In this document: positions 39,747-51,500 of the stretch, in pieces
Numbering within the stretch: the stretch's first letter is position 1
Layout: the number at the start of each line of letters is the position of its first letter
Source: an uncultured Bacteroidota bacterium
GTDB lineage: Bacteria > Bacteroidota > Bacteroidia > Chitinophagales > Chitinophagaceae
Assembly (NCBI GenBank): GCA_902826165.1
Contig: CADEDV010000012.1
Location: 40,663-102,593, forward strand
Direction of reading: 5' to 3'
Length of the DNA stretch: 61,931 nt
The notes under the pieces: model-generated
The model's database searches: none
Told to the model about the DNA's origin: nothing
The model's input: only the letters and a program-made list of their open reading frames with translations
Translations under genes and position numbers: made by a program

Positions 39747-41300
39747 TTTACTCTGCATCTTGATCACAGGAACGATCATTTCCTCCAGGCTAACACCGCC
39801 GTGCTGAAAGGTGTTCTTGTAATAGTTCACATAATAATTGTAGTTATTAGGATAGCAGAGAAAACTATCCTCCTTGGCAAAGATGAAAGAAGAGTTAACA
39901 GTCGGTACGGGCAGACCAGCTTCTCTCGGGTCACGGAAAGCCAGTACTTCTTTGGGTTCATAATTTAAATTACGTCCGTGTTTATACCGGAGATTGGTAG
40001 TGGTTTGCTTATCTCCCACTACTTTGTAGGGTGTCTTCACTCTCACACTGCCATGATCGGTCGCCAATACGATCCTGATATTTTTCTCCGCCACTTTTTT
40101 CAAGGCCTGGTGTAATGGCGAATGTTCAAACCAACTGGCCGTGATACTGCGGTAACTCATTTCATCGCCCGCCAGCTCTTTCAGCACTTCCATTTCCGTA
40201 CGGGCATGGCTGAGCATATCCACAAAATTGTACACGATCACATTGATATCGTTGTTCAGCAGGTTATGGATATTATTCACCAGGTCAAGCCCGGCCTGGT
40301 TATTCAATACTTTGGTGTAAGAAATCTTCAGATCACCCTTTCCCAATCTTTTCAATTGTGCCCGGAAGAACTCTTCCTCATGCAAATTCTTCCCTCCTTC
40401 TTCATCATCGTTTTTCCATTGCACCGGAAATTGCTTTTCAATATCAATCGGCATCAGGCCTGAAAAAATAGCATTACGGCAATACTGGGTGGCTGTTGGT
40501 AAAATACTGTAGAAGCTATCCTCTTCCAGGATGCGGAAACTTTCCGCAAAAATGGGTTGTATCGCTTTCCACTGATCAAACCGGAGATTATCGATCACTA
40601 CAAAAAACAAAGGAGTTCCTTTTTCAACATGCGGCAGTACTTTGAATTGCACCAACGAATGGCTCATCACAGGGCCTTCGGCACTTTTAGGAGACACCCA
40701 ACCTGCATAATTCTTTGAAACAAATTTGAAAAATTCGGTATTGGCTTCTGCTTTCTGGCTTTGCAATACTTCCTGCATTTCGGGACTGTCACTTTTTTGC
40801 ATTTCCAGTTCCCAATACACTAATTTTTTATAAATATCCATCCACTCATTATAATCCGGGTTGCTGTTCAGCGCCATAAATAAATTACGAAACTGCTGCT
40901 GGTAGGCCGTTGTGGTTTTTTCTGCCACCAGTCTCCTGTTATCAATGATTTTTTTCAGGCTCAGCCACACCTGGTTGGGGTTCACCGGCTTGATCAGGTA
41001 ATCACTGATCTGGGAACCGATGGCTTCATCCATCAGGTTCTCGGTTTCGTTCTTGGTGATCAAGACAACCGGCAATGACTGGTTGATCTCTTTGATCTTT
41101 GCCAGTGTTTCCAGGCCGGTGATGCCAGGCATGGTCTCATCGATCAATACCACATCCACCAGGTTCTCTTTCACATAATCAATCGCATCAAAGCCATTGG
41201 TAAAGGTCTGCACTTCGTACCCTTTATTTTCAAGAAACATCTTTTGTGACTGCAAGCTTTCGATCTCGTCATCCACCCAGATAATTTTCGCAACTGCCAT
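39744..41300 (-). CDS. porX: T9SS regulator PorX (response regulator with PglZ domain)
   Basis: PorX is the response regulator that, with the kinase PorY, controls the type IX secretion and gliding systems of Bacteroidota; its effector domain is a phosphodiesterase of the alkaline phosphatase superfamily. The 518-residue protein has a receiver domain with D10-D11, phosphoacceptor D54 in VVLIDETMPG and lysine in YLIKPVNP, a helical linker (about 125-200), and a PglZ domain with VVIDNLRFDQW, the candidate nucleophile threonine in LPTATQYCRNAIF, NFVDMLSHAR and LATDHGSVRV. The gene has no DNA-binding domain. Cargo proteins with T9SS tails are encoded at 48534 and 57556. Confidence 0.95.
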   Translation of the reverse strand: MAVAKIIWVDDEIESLQSQKMFLENKGYEVQTFTNGFDAIDYVKENLVDVVLIDETMPGITGLETLAKIKEINQSLPVVLITKNETENLMDEAIGSQISDYLIKPVNPNQVWLSLKKIIDNRRLVAEKTTTAYQQQFRNLFMALNSNPDYNEWMDIYKKLVYWELEMQKSDSPEMQEVLQSQKAEANTEFFKFVSKNYAGWVSPKSAEGPVMSHSLVQFKVLPHVEKGTPLFFVVIDNLRFDQWKAIQPIFAESFRILEEDSFYSILPTATQYCRNAIFSGLMPIDIEKQFPVQWKNDDEEGGKNLHEEEFFRAQLKRLGKGDLKISYTKVLNNQAGLDLVNNIHNLLNNDINVIVYNFVDMLSHARTEMEVLKELAGDEMSYRSITASWFEHSPLHQALKKVAEKNIRIVLATDHGSVRVKTPYKVVGDKQTTTNLRYKHGRNLNYEPKEVLAFRDPREAGLPVPTVNSSFIFAKEDSFLCYPNNYNYYVNYYKNTFQHGGVSLEEMIVPVIKMQSK

Positions 41301-41406
41301 TCTTAAAGTTTGAAGTTTGTGATTAACGATATGCTGTTCATTACCCCCTGTTTACGGGAAACCGGCTCTGTCTCTTTCAAAAATAGCTTATTAAGTCCGG
41401 TCGTTG

Positions 41407-41414
41407 TACTTTTG
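41407..41414 (+). promoter_or_regulatory. -7 box of the HD-lpxD unit
   Basis: TACTTTTG matches TAnnTTTG perfectly, about 38 bases before the ATG at 41453. No good -33 element is visible upstream. Confidence 0.45.
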
Positions 41415-41452
41415 CCGCCTGCCCTTCCGGGGCCTTTAACAAAAAAGCAACA

Positions 41453-42667
41453 ATGACGCCAGTTCGCAAGATCATCAACGACCCGGTCTATGGTTTTATT
41501 ACAATTGATCACCCGCTGATCCTGCAAATTATTTCCCATCCCTGGTACCAGCGGCTGCGGAATATTCACCAGATGGCATTTGCTCACCTGGTATATCCCG
41601 GTGCTGTTCATTCAAGATTGCATCATTCCTTAGGTGCCTACCACCTGATGAGTATGGCTTTATTTGAACTTAAAAGTAAAGGCATTGCCATAACCCCGGA
41701 AGAAGAACTGGGTGCAAAAATTGCCATCTTATTGCATGATATGGGTCATGGCCCTTATTCACATGCGCTGGAACAGGAACTGATCACGGATGTACAGCAT
41801 GAAACTATTTCCTTATTGCTGATCCAAAAACTGGATGAAGAACTCAATGGGCAATTGCAAACCGCCATCGCCATTTTTACCAATAAATATCCTAAACCAT
41901 TTTTACACCAGTTAGTATCCGGGCAATTAGACGTGGACCGGATGGACTACCTGAACCGGGATAGCTTTTTTACCGGGGTGGCAGAGGGTGTGATCGGTTA
42001 TGACCGTATTATAAAGATGCTGGCCGTAAAAGAGGGGCAGCTGATGGTAGAAGAAAAAGCCATTTATTCTATTGAGAAATTTTTAGTAAGCCGGAGGCTG
42101 ATGTACTGGCAAGTATATTTACACAAAACAGTGCTGGGTGCTGAAATGATGCTGGTAAAGATCATCCGCAGGGCGAAAGAACTGATCTGCAAAGGCGAAA
42201 AAGTAAATGCAGTTTCCGCTGCACTGGATTTCTTTTTACAACAAAAAGATGGACGAATTTCCATTGCTGGTCATTTGGATACATTTTGCCAGTTGGACGA
42301 TCATGATGTGATAGCCACGATCAAGAACTGGTGTTTTCACCCGGATAAAATATTGTCGACACTTTGCCGTTCTCTTATCGACCGGAGGTTATTCAAAGTA
42401 AAACTACAGGCAGATCCTTTTGACCCGGAGCTGGAAACAGCAAAGAAAAAAGAAGCCATGACCCGGTTTGGGATCAGCGATAGTGAAGCGAGTTATTTTG
42501 TCTTTACCGGTGATGCCATCAACACCACGTATAACCCGCTGGACGAAAAGATCAATATCTTGTTCAAAGACGGAACAGTGAAAGATATTTCGAAAGTGGA
42601 CAATGCGCTGATCCATCCGCAACTGGCCAGCCCCATTAAAAAATATTACATTTGTTATATCCGATAG
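41453..42667 (+). CDS. HD-domain phosphohydrolase
   Basis: A 404-residue cytosolic hydrolase of the dGTPase-like HD superfamily. Metal-binding residues are in HSRLHHSLGAYHL (first histidine) and LLHDMGHGPYSHALEQ (HD pair), with a later aspartate in GQLDVDRMDYLNRDS. The N-terminus KIINDPVYGFITIDHPLI is typical of this COG. Activity on dNTPs or other nucleotides is plausible, not shown. It is 15 bases upstream of lpxD; this HD-lpxD-lpxC/fabZ order is common in Bacteroidota, so co-expression with lipid A synthesis is expected. Confidence 0.92.
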   Translation: MTPVRKIINDPVYGFITIDHPLILQIISHPWYQRLRNIHQMAFAHLVYPGAVHSRLHHSLGAYHLMSMALFELKSKGIAITPEEELGAKIAILLHDMGHGPYSHALEQELITDVQHETISLLLIQKLDEELNGQLQTAIAIFTNKYPKPFLHQLVSGQLDVDRMDYLNRDSFFTGVAEGVIGYDRIIKMLAVKEGQLMVEEKAIYSIEKFLVSRRLMYWQVYLHKTVLGAEMMLVKIIRRAKELICKGEKVNAVSAALDFFLQQKDGRISIAGHLDTFCQLDDHDVIATIKNWCFHPDKILSTLCRSLIDRRLFKVKLQADPFDPELETAKKKEAMTRFGISDSEASYFVFTGDAINTTYNPLDEKINILFKDGTVKDISKVDNALIHPQLASPIKKYYICYIR

Positions 42668-42682
42668 CTAAATAACTGACTC

Positions 42683-43726
42683 ATGATTTTTTCTGCTGCT
42701 CAAATTGCCCTACTCATCAATGGTACCATTGAAGGTGACCCTACCGCATCTGTAAATTCCTTTGGAAAGATCGAGGAAGCCGGGGAAGGGCAGCTTAGTT
42801 TTCTTGCCAATCCCAAGTACGAGGATTATATCTATACCACGAAGGCTTCTGTGATCATCATCAACGAAGGTTTCCAGTTAAAACAACCCGTACAGGCTGC
42901 ATTGATCCGGGTAACTGATGCCTACACCGCTTTTGCCACCCTGCTCAGCAAGTACCAGGAGATCATGCAACAGCAATTAAGCGGTGTACAGGAACCCAGT
43001 TATATAGCAAAGACAGCGGTGTATGGCCAGCAGGTATTTATCGGGGCGTTTGCATACCTCGGCGAAAAAGTAAAAATCGGCAATAACACCAAAGTCTATC
43101 CCAATGCATTTCTAGGGGATAATGTTTCCGTCGGAGATAATTGTATCATTCACCCCGGAGTAAAAATCTATCATGATTGTGTGATCGGCAATAACGTTAT
43201 TATTCATGCCGGCACTGTGATCGGCAGTGATGGGTTTGGATTTGCCCCGCAAGCAGATGGAAGTTTTAAAAAAGTACCGCAGATAGGTAATGTAGTGATA
43301 CAGGATCATGTGGAAATTGGTGCCAATGCCACAATTGACCGGGCCACGATTGGTTCTACTTTAATTAAAAGTGGAGCCAAGCTGGACAACTTGATCCAGA
43401 TTGCCCATAACGTAGAAATTGGTAACAGCACGGTTATAGCTGCACAAGCTGGTGTTAGTGGCAGCACTAAGATAGGGAATGGTGTACTGATCGGCGGACA
43501 AGCCGGTATTGTAGGTCATATACAATTAGGTGATGGTGCTAAAGTGAATGCGCAAAGCGGGGTCAGTAAATCCATTGATCCCGGAAAAGCCGTTACCGGT
43601 TCCCCGGCGTATGATTATACCGCCGCCCTGCGTAGCCAAGCCGTTACCCGCAAACTACCTGAACTGGAAAAAAGAGTAAAAGAGCTAGAAGCATTGATCA
43701 AGCAATTGCTGGCTGAAAAGGTTTAG
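42683..43726 (+). CDS. lpxD: UDP-3-O-acylglucosamine N-acyltransferase
   Basis: LpxD adds the N-linked hydroxyacyl chain from acyl-ACP to UDP-3-O-acylglucosamine in lipid A synthesis. The 347-residue protein has an N-terminal uridine-binding domain ([21 protein letters not shown]), then a left-handed beta helix of hexapeptide repeats (about 105-290) with [10 protein letters not shown] and the catalytic histidine in [13 protein letters not shown], and a C-terminal helix ending [17 protein letters not shown]. All features match. It ends in a strong terminator. Confidence 0.96.
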   Translation: MIFSAAQIALLINGTIEGDPTASVNSFGKIEEAGEGQLSFLANPKYEDYIYTTKASVIIINEGFQLKQPVQAALIRVTDAYTAFATLLSKYQEIMQQQLSGVQEPSYIAKTAVYGQQVFIGAFAYLGEKVKIGNNTKVYPNAFLGDNVSVGDNCIIHPGVKIYHDCVIGNNVIIHAGTVIGSDGFGFAPQADGSFKKVPQIGNVVIQDHVEIGANATIDRATIGSTLIKSGAKLDNLIQIAHNVEIGNSTVIAAQAGVSGSTKIGNGVLIGGQAGIVGHIQLGDGAKVNAQSGVSKSIDPGKAVTGSPAYDYTAALRSQAVTRKLPELEKRVKELEALIKQLLAEKV

Positions 43727-43728
43727 AC

Positions 43729-43757
43729 AAAAAGGAGCTTAACAAAAGCTCCTTTTT
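43729..43757. terminator. Terminator after lpxD
   Basis: A perfect 12-base stem (43729-43740 with 43746-43757), five-base loop, A-run on the left and T-run on the right; serves lpxD and the convergent WG gene. Confidence 0.9.
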
Positions 43758-43774
43758 ATTAATTAGTTATTTCC

Positions 43775-44356
43775 TTACTGACTCACTTCTTTCCCATTTC
43801 GGTCAATATAATACAAGCGGCCCCCTTTCATTACCCTTGCCTGCCCGTCACTGAATCTATCGGCAAAGGTGAAGCTGAAGCCGATCACCAGTCTTCCTTT
43901 CTGGTTAATATAACCCCATAGTTCCTTTGCATTGGATACCGGAGCCAATCCCTCTCCGAAACTGCCTGCCATTTCATATTCAAAGGGGATCACTACATGA
44001 TTGTTCTTGTCAATATACCCAAAATGGCCGCCTTTTTTAACAGCAGCGAGGCTATCTCCAAAAGACATCGCTTCTTCATATTGTGGTTTAATCACCATCA
44101 CACCTGTACTGTCCAGGTAGCCCCATAATTTACCTTCCCTGATGGCCGCCATTCCTTCACTAAAAGACATTGCTTCGTCATACATGACCGGAACAACCAG
44201 TTTGCCTTTATTATCGACATATCCAAACTTGCCATCCTTACCCACTTTGGCAAGACCGCAAACACAATCATCCACAAAATCGTATTGTTTGGCCCATGCT
44301 TGACCAACCGCAATTGAACTTACCAGTAACAAGACGGGAAGAAAAACCTTTTTCAT
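43775..44356 (-). CDS. Exported WG-repeat protein
   Basis: A 193-residue exported protein made of WG repeats. After a signal peptide (MKKVFLPVLLLVSSIAVGQAWA) come at least five repeats of the form GYxDxxGxxVIPxxYExAxxFxEGLA: examples are FGYVDNKGKLVVPVMYDEA, LWGYLDSTGVMVIKPQYEE and FGYIDKNNHVVIPFEYEMA. The fold is beta-rich and the function is unknown. I choose the ATG at 44356 because it opens the signal peptide; upstream ATGs add 19 hydrophilic residues. It lies inverted between lpxD and lpxC/fabZ, breaking the usual operon. Confidence 0.88.
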   Translation of the reverse strand: MKKVFLPVLLLVSSIAVGQAWAKQYDFVDDCVCGLAKVGKDGKFGYVDNKGKLVVPVMYDEAMSFSEGMAAIREGKLWGYLDSTGVMVIKPQYEEAMSFGDSLAAVKKGGHFGYIDKNNHVVIPFEYEMAGSFGEGLAPVSNAKELWGYINQKGRLVIGFSFTFADRFSDGQARVMKGGRLYYIDRNGKEVSQ

Positions 44357-44520
44357 ATACTGCATTTTTTGAGATGAAATAATTTCCCTGTTAAGGTAAT
44401 CCTGTGAACCCACCGGCGAGAATGACCTTCGGCAGGTACAGGTATGATTAAGGGCAGAAAACCAGCATTGAAAAATCGGATGACAACCGGGGTGGCACCT
44501 GCCAACTACTTTCTAATTCC

Positions 44521-44528
44521 TATATTTG
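44521..44528 (+). promoter_or_regulatory. -7 box of lpxC/fabZ
   Basis: TATATTTG is a perfect TAnnTTTG. It ends five bases before the ATG at 44534, so the transcript would be nearly leaderless. No clear -33 element is visible. Confidence 0.5.
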
Positions 44529-44533
44529 TCATT

Positions 44534-45973
44534 ATGAATCCCCTCATAGAAAAAAAACCAGCTGCCGGAGAAAATGCCGGTTTCAATCCTGATAAACAGC
44601 ACACCTTAAAATCAGCCGTGAGTATATCCGGTACCGGTTTACATACCGGTGTAATGGCCGACCTGACCCTGAAACCGGCCAGCCCGGGGTTTGGATTCCA
44701 GTTTCAACGCATTGACCTGCCGAACCAACCCGTGATCAAAGCAGATTGCGACCTGGTGACCGATGTAAGCCGAGGCACCACGCTGGAAGCAAATGATGCT
44801 AAAATAAGTACCGTAGAACATGTGCTGGCTGCTTTAGTAGGTATGGGTATTGACAACTGCCTGATGGAGATCAACGGACCTGAAATGCCGATCATGGATG
44901 GCAGTTCACAACCTTTCGTGGAACTGATCGAAGAAGCCGGCATTTTAGAACAGGATGCGGCAAAGGTTTGGTACAGCATCGATGAGAACATTTATTACTA
45001 CGACGAAGCGAAAAGAGTGGAAATGGTGGTGATGCCCGCTATGGAATATAATGTTACTACGCTGATCGATTTCAACTCTCCCGTTTTAGGTACGCAACAT
45101 GCCGGATTAAAGCACCTGAACGAGTTCAAAACAGAAATAGCCCCCTGCCGTACTTTTTGTTTTTTACATGAGCTGGAGATGCTGCTGGATCACAACCTGA
45201 TCAAGGGCGGTGATGTCAATAATGCGATCGTTATTGTTGACAAACCTGTTGATGATACAGCCATGGAACGCTTACGGAAGATCTTTAAGAAAGATAAGAT
45301 CGAGGTAAAAAGCGAGGGCTATCTCAATAACCTGGTCTTACGTTTTCCAAATGAACCGGCAAGGCATAAGCTGTTGGATGTGGTAGGCGATCTTGCCCTG
45401 ATCGGTTACCCCATCAAAGGAAGGATCATTGCCAACCGGCCCGGCCACAGCACCAATGTAGAGTTTGCCAAAAAGATCAAACAATACATCAAGAAGAATA
45501 AGCACACCCGTGGTGTTCCGGTGTATGATCCAACGCTTCCTCCTGTATATGACCAGCAGTTCATTGAAAAAAAATTGCCGCACCGTTTCCCGTTTGCTTT
45601 GGTAGATAAGATCATTGAACTGAGTGATACGCATATTGTCGGCATCAAGAACGTAACCTTTAATGAATGGTTCTTCCAGGGACATTTTCCGGGCAATCCT
45701 GTTATGCCCGGCGTATTGCAAATTGAAGCTCTTGCGCAATGCGGGGGTATCCTGGCTATTAATCTCAGTGGTGAAGGCCAGTATGATACTTATTTTCTGA
45801 AGATCGATAACTGCAAGTTCAAACAAATGGTAAAACCCGGCGATACGCTAATCCTGAAGATGGAATTATCAGCCCCGATCCGTCGTGGTATTTGTGAAAT
45901 GAAGGGTACCACATATGTTGGAAACAAGGTCTGCGCTGAAGCGGACCTGGTAGCCCAAATCGTCAAGCGATAA
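44534..45973 (+). CDS. lpxC/fabZ: Bifunctional LpxC deacetylase / FabZ dehydratase
   Basis: The N-terminal part (residues 20-310) is the zinc deacetylase that commits UDP-3-O-acyl-GlcNAc to lipid A; the C-terminal part (about 330-479) is the (3R)-hydroxyacyl-ACP dehydratase of fatty acid elongation. This fusion is usual in Bacteroidota. LpxC features: ISGTGLHTGVMADLTL, STVEHVLAALVGMGIDN with a zinc histidine, GPEMPIMDGSSQPF, ARHKLLDVVGDLAL. FabZ features: LPHRFPFALVDKI and WFFQGHFPGNPVMPGVLQIE with the catalytic histidine. I choose the ATG at 44534; the frame opens earlier (44444) but across the promoter. gyrB follows instead of lpxA. Confidence 0.95.
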   Translation: MNPLIEKKPAAGENAGFNPDKQHTLKSAVSISGTGLHTGVMADLTLKPASPGFGFQFQRIDLPNQPVIKADCDLVTDVSRGTTLEANDAKISTVEHVLAALVGMGIDNCLMEINGPEMPIMDGSSQPFVELIEEAGILEQDAAKVWYSIDENIYYYDEAKRVEMVVMPAMEYNVTTLIDFNSPVLGTQHAGLKHLNEFKTEIAPCRTFCFLHELEMLLDHNLIKGGDVNNAIVIVDKPVDDTAMERLRKIFKKDKIEVKSEGYLNNLVLRFPNEPARHKLLDVVGDLALIGYPIKGRIIANRPGHSTNVEFAKKIKQYIKKNKHTRGVPVYDPTLPPVYDQQFIEKKLPHRFPFALVDKIIELSDTHIVGIKNVTFNEWFFQGHFPGNPVMPGVLQIEALAQCGGILAINLSGEGQYDTYFLKIDNCKFKQMVKPGDTLILKMELSAPIRRGICEMKGTTYVGNKVCAEADLVAQIVKR

Positions 45974-46017
45974 GTGGGATTTTACGACCTGTTTTTTACC
46001 CGCCGTTATAAAGCTGG

Positions 46018-46045
46018 AATGCCCGTTTACCGGGCATTTTCTTTT
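46018..46045 (+). terminator. lpxC/fabZ terminator
   Basis: AATGCCCG (46018-46025) pairs with CGGGCATT (46031-46038), followed by TTCTTTT. Confidence 0.85.
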
Positions 46046-46112
46046 ATCCACAACACCCGAAAAATAGTGTAAAAAAGAGCTTATAAAACCCTGCTTCCCG
46101 GGTCTATTTCCG

Positions 46113-46120
46113 TAAATTTG
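46113..46120 (+). promoter_or_regulatory. -7 box of gyrB
   Basis: TAAATTTG fits TAnnTTTG exactly and lies 45 bases before the ATG at 46166. The -33 region is not convincing. Confidence 0.45.
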
Positions 46121-46123
46121 TGA

Positions 46124-48145
<2,022 letters not shown>

Positions 48146-48172
48146 GCTTAACTCTTTATGAATAAACAAGTT

Positions 48173-48198
48173 AGCCCTTAAATGTCGGGGCTTTTTTA
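48173..48198 (+). terminator. gyrB terminator
   Basis: A short stem AGCCC / GGGCT (48173-48177 with 48188-48192) followed by a run of T residues. Confidence 0.6.
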
Positions 48199-48277
48199 GG
48201 CCTGTTCAAAAAAATTGCCCCCTGAAACCCTCCGGAATCCGTAATTTCAGCCTTTACTAACTCAAAAACTATTGACC

Positions 48278-48481
48278 ATGTCTGATGTAAAAATCACCGC
48301 CTACAACGTAAAAACAAAAGAAAAGGGAGTTGAGATGCTGGATGCTGTTATCACCAAGACAGCCAAAGGCGCTTATATGGCCCAGGGCAATGACGGAAAA
48401 GGAAACAAACTCACCACTCTGATGGGCGAAGAAAAAGCATTAGCGGCCATCAAAGCCGGCATCGCTAAACAAGGCTGGTAA
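48278..48481 (+). CDS. Small basic protein, unknown function
   Basis: A 67-residue soluble protein starting MSDVKITAYNVKTKEKGVEM at the ATG at 48278 (a TTG six bases upstream is in frame). It is lysine-rich and alternates strand and helix: AVITKTAKGAYMAQGNDGKG, then EEKALAAIKAGIAKQGW. I do not recognise a named family. It stands alone between two terminators, a situation typical of abundant small proteins; its K-rich composition and GNDGKGNK turn would allow nucleic-acid binding, but that is speculation. Confidence 0.7.
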   Translation: MSDVKITAYNVKTKEKGVEMLDAVITKTAKGAYMAQGNDGKGNKLTTLMGEEKALAAIKAGIAKQGW

Positions 48482-48506
48482 ACTGATTACATGCAACTTT
48501 AATATG

Positions 48507-48542
48507 CCGTCCCGCTCAAGCGGGATGGTTTTTTTATTTTTT
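48507..48542. terminator. Terminator after the small protein gene
   Basis: A ten-base stem (48507-48515 region with 48520-48528, one G-U pair), four-base loop, followed by a T-run that reaches into the stop region of the convergent S8 protease gene. Confidence 0.85.
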
Positions 48543-51500
48543 GACCAGCCGGAATGATTGCTTCTTTTCGCCTGTTCCAGCTTCAAGCAGGTACAAACCG
48601 CTGGCATAAACTGTAGCCCCCATATCAATACTCATTTTCTGAATAAAGCCGGTTCCTGTCACGACCGACTGGTACACCGTTTTGCCTGCTGCATCATACA
48701 CTTTAACTGTCATGGCTTCTCCTTCATTAACCTGGTAAAGCAGGTTGAAGACATCAGAAGATGGATTCGGGAATACCTGCCAGCTGATCTCATTGGTAAA
48801 GACCACAGACCGTACCGCAGAATAACTGAAACTTCCATCGTTGTCCACGATCTTTAAACGGTAGTAACGGACACCCAGCTTGTTATTCTCTGCATCCATA
48901 AATCCATATTGCTGATCGATGGTTGAATTGCCGTTGCTATTTACCTCACCAATCTTCGCAAACCTGTTCAGCCGGAATTCATCATTTCCTTTGGCCAGCT
49001 CAATTTCAAAATGGCTGACATTAAACTCGGAAGCTGTTTTCCAGTTCAGCATTACATTTTTCCGGTCAGCAGTTTTATTCGCTGAAAAACTAATCAGTTG
49101 AACCGGCAACGGATGGTTATTATCAAAGCCGCCATTATTCAGCCAGAACTCGGAAAAATCTTTCACTTTGAATTCGGCATAATAGCCCAGGTCAAAAGGA
49201 ACTTTCACGGCTTTCGTGGCATTAATGAAGCTCCAGTAATTGCCAAGACTGTTGCCAAGGCTTCCGTCTTCCACGGCATCATTCGGATCACTGTATTTGG
49301 AAACTCCCAACTCATAGGCCATCGAAGGTTTGGTACAACTGCCGCAACCTGTTGCAGCGATGAGTGCTTCTGTTTCGCTGTCCAGGAAATAAAAACGTAC
49401 CGTGGCAGAGTCAGCCAGGTTGACTAATGAAGGATCTGGTTTTATAGTAATATTCCTGTTGTGATAGTATTGTCCGTCACTGCTTCTTACTGCTCCTGTA
49501 TGAATATAAGCCTGCGCATAGGTATCACCCATATCCTGGTTATTGGGGTGAACAGATGCGACCAGCTTACCTCCTGTTGTAAAATCAACCCAGTTATTGA
49601 TTCCTCCTGGTATTGATTGCATCACCGGGGTGCCCATCGTAGGCCCGGTATAAATTCCATAGATATTATCATAGATATGGATATCATCGACTGCGATACC
49701 TTCCCTGCTAACCCCGGCATCGGAATTAAAAACAAACCTTAACCGTAAGCGACTGTTAGCTGTTGTTGGCAAAGCCGCGGTAGCCACATGCCATCTTGTA
49801 TAATTCTGCGTACTCCATACATGTGTACCGGAATAATTCCTGTTGTACCAATTAGTACCAGAACCAAAAGTTCCCAGTTTTGACCAGGTTCTTCCATCGG
49901 TGGAATATTCCACCCAGGCAGCATCACATAATACGGTTGGTCCGCAATCTTCAATATCCAGCGACAGGCTGAAACTTAATGAAGGATTTGTCATTCCCGT
50001 AAGATCAAAACAAGGAGAATACAAATAAGAAAGCTCCTTATCGTTATAATAACCGGTTAGTCTTGTTTTCCAGGCCTTACTGCCGCTGGCGGCTCTTTTG
50101 ATCTTGATCGAATTCGGTGTGCCGTATTCCCAGCTGCTGTTATCACCGCCAGTGTACCAGGAACCATTATTGGTTTCAAAATTCTGCAGGTAAGGGAAAG
50201 AAGAAACCACCGGCGAATTTGTAAGTGTAACACTGGTTGTATCATTTTCATGATAAGTATCTGTCAGCAGATCAACCCAAACCCGTACTGTATGATTACC
50301 CAGCGCTGATAAATCGGCTACACCCGGATTGAATGTGTATTGAATAGTAGTATTCGCCGCAATGGAGGGTATCAGTTCAGTGGCTACAATAGTTCCATCC
50401 ACTTCAAGAATCACCGGAATATTTGTAATAACACTGTTCGCAGAGTTTCGAACGGTGACCTCCACCGGCTCGGTATTACTCAAATTACAACTGCTTGTAA
50501 CCGGGGTGTCGATGCTGATGACCTGGATATCATTCACGACACGATACAGGCGAATATCATCAAATGTGTATCCAGATCTGCCATCATTATCCGCAGCAAT
50601 GAATTGTCCTCTTTGTCCCCAGCGTACCTGGACGCTGGTTGAAAAATTTTGCGCATAGGCAGCCAGGGAATCACTTAGCTCTATACTGGATGAAAGTTTA
50701 TAAGAACCATCGGGATCATTCTGGTTGACAAAAAGATCATACACGGGTATCCAGTTATCCGTTTCACTGCCCCTGATCCAAACCTTATTGGCAGGATCGG
50801 AAAGTTGTCCATGATTTTTAAAACGGAAGTCCAGCCGGATATCATCTGAAGCAGTCGTAAATGTTGCAAGGTTGAATGTACCGGTCAATGAATCGGTATT
50901 ACCGGCTGCGGTATAACGTTCAACATCCAGGGTCAGTGCCCTGTTACCGGAATAAGCCATACCCGAATTAATAAAGGACCTGATCCTTCCAAAAGCAGTT
51001 GAATTCACAAAATCATACCGGTCGCTACCTGTAAGCCCCATTTGTTTAACCATGACTGTCTGCTCAGGTAAAGCGTTGAAATTATCTGTCCATGGAAGTT
51101 GTGCAATAGTGATGGGTTGATTATCTAATTGCTTTACTATTCTTGATAATGAATCATTCCTTGTTACCGGGTCGGATGCTTTCACTATTCTTGCTTCAAG
51201 TATATAAGCACCCAAAGCCGAAAAGTCCGCATTGAGTGAAAAAGTATGATTGTAGGTGCCTAATGCTGCAATGGAAGGAGAAATTGTTTCTGTTTGCTGC
51301 AATACGCCATTAATATAATAACTCACATCAATACCCGAAGAGGAAACGGCATCATCCAGGTTTTTGATACGGACTGTAACAGGTACGGTATTCGATAAAG
51401 CGGATGCTGTAAATAACCTTCCGGATGTGGCCGGTGCAATAATAGAATCCATCTTCAGATCATTATCAGAAATTGTTCCAGCACAAGTACCATTATTGGG

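Noticed and set aside
44444-44533. Longer lpxC/fabZ N-terminus from 44444
   Set aside because: It contains a perfect -7 box and has no similarity to known LpxC N-termini.
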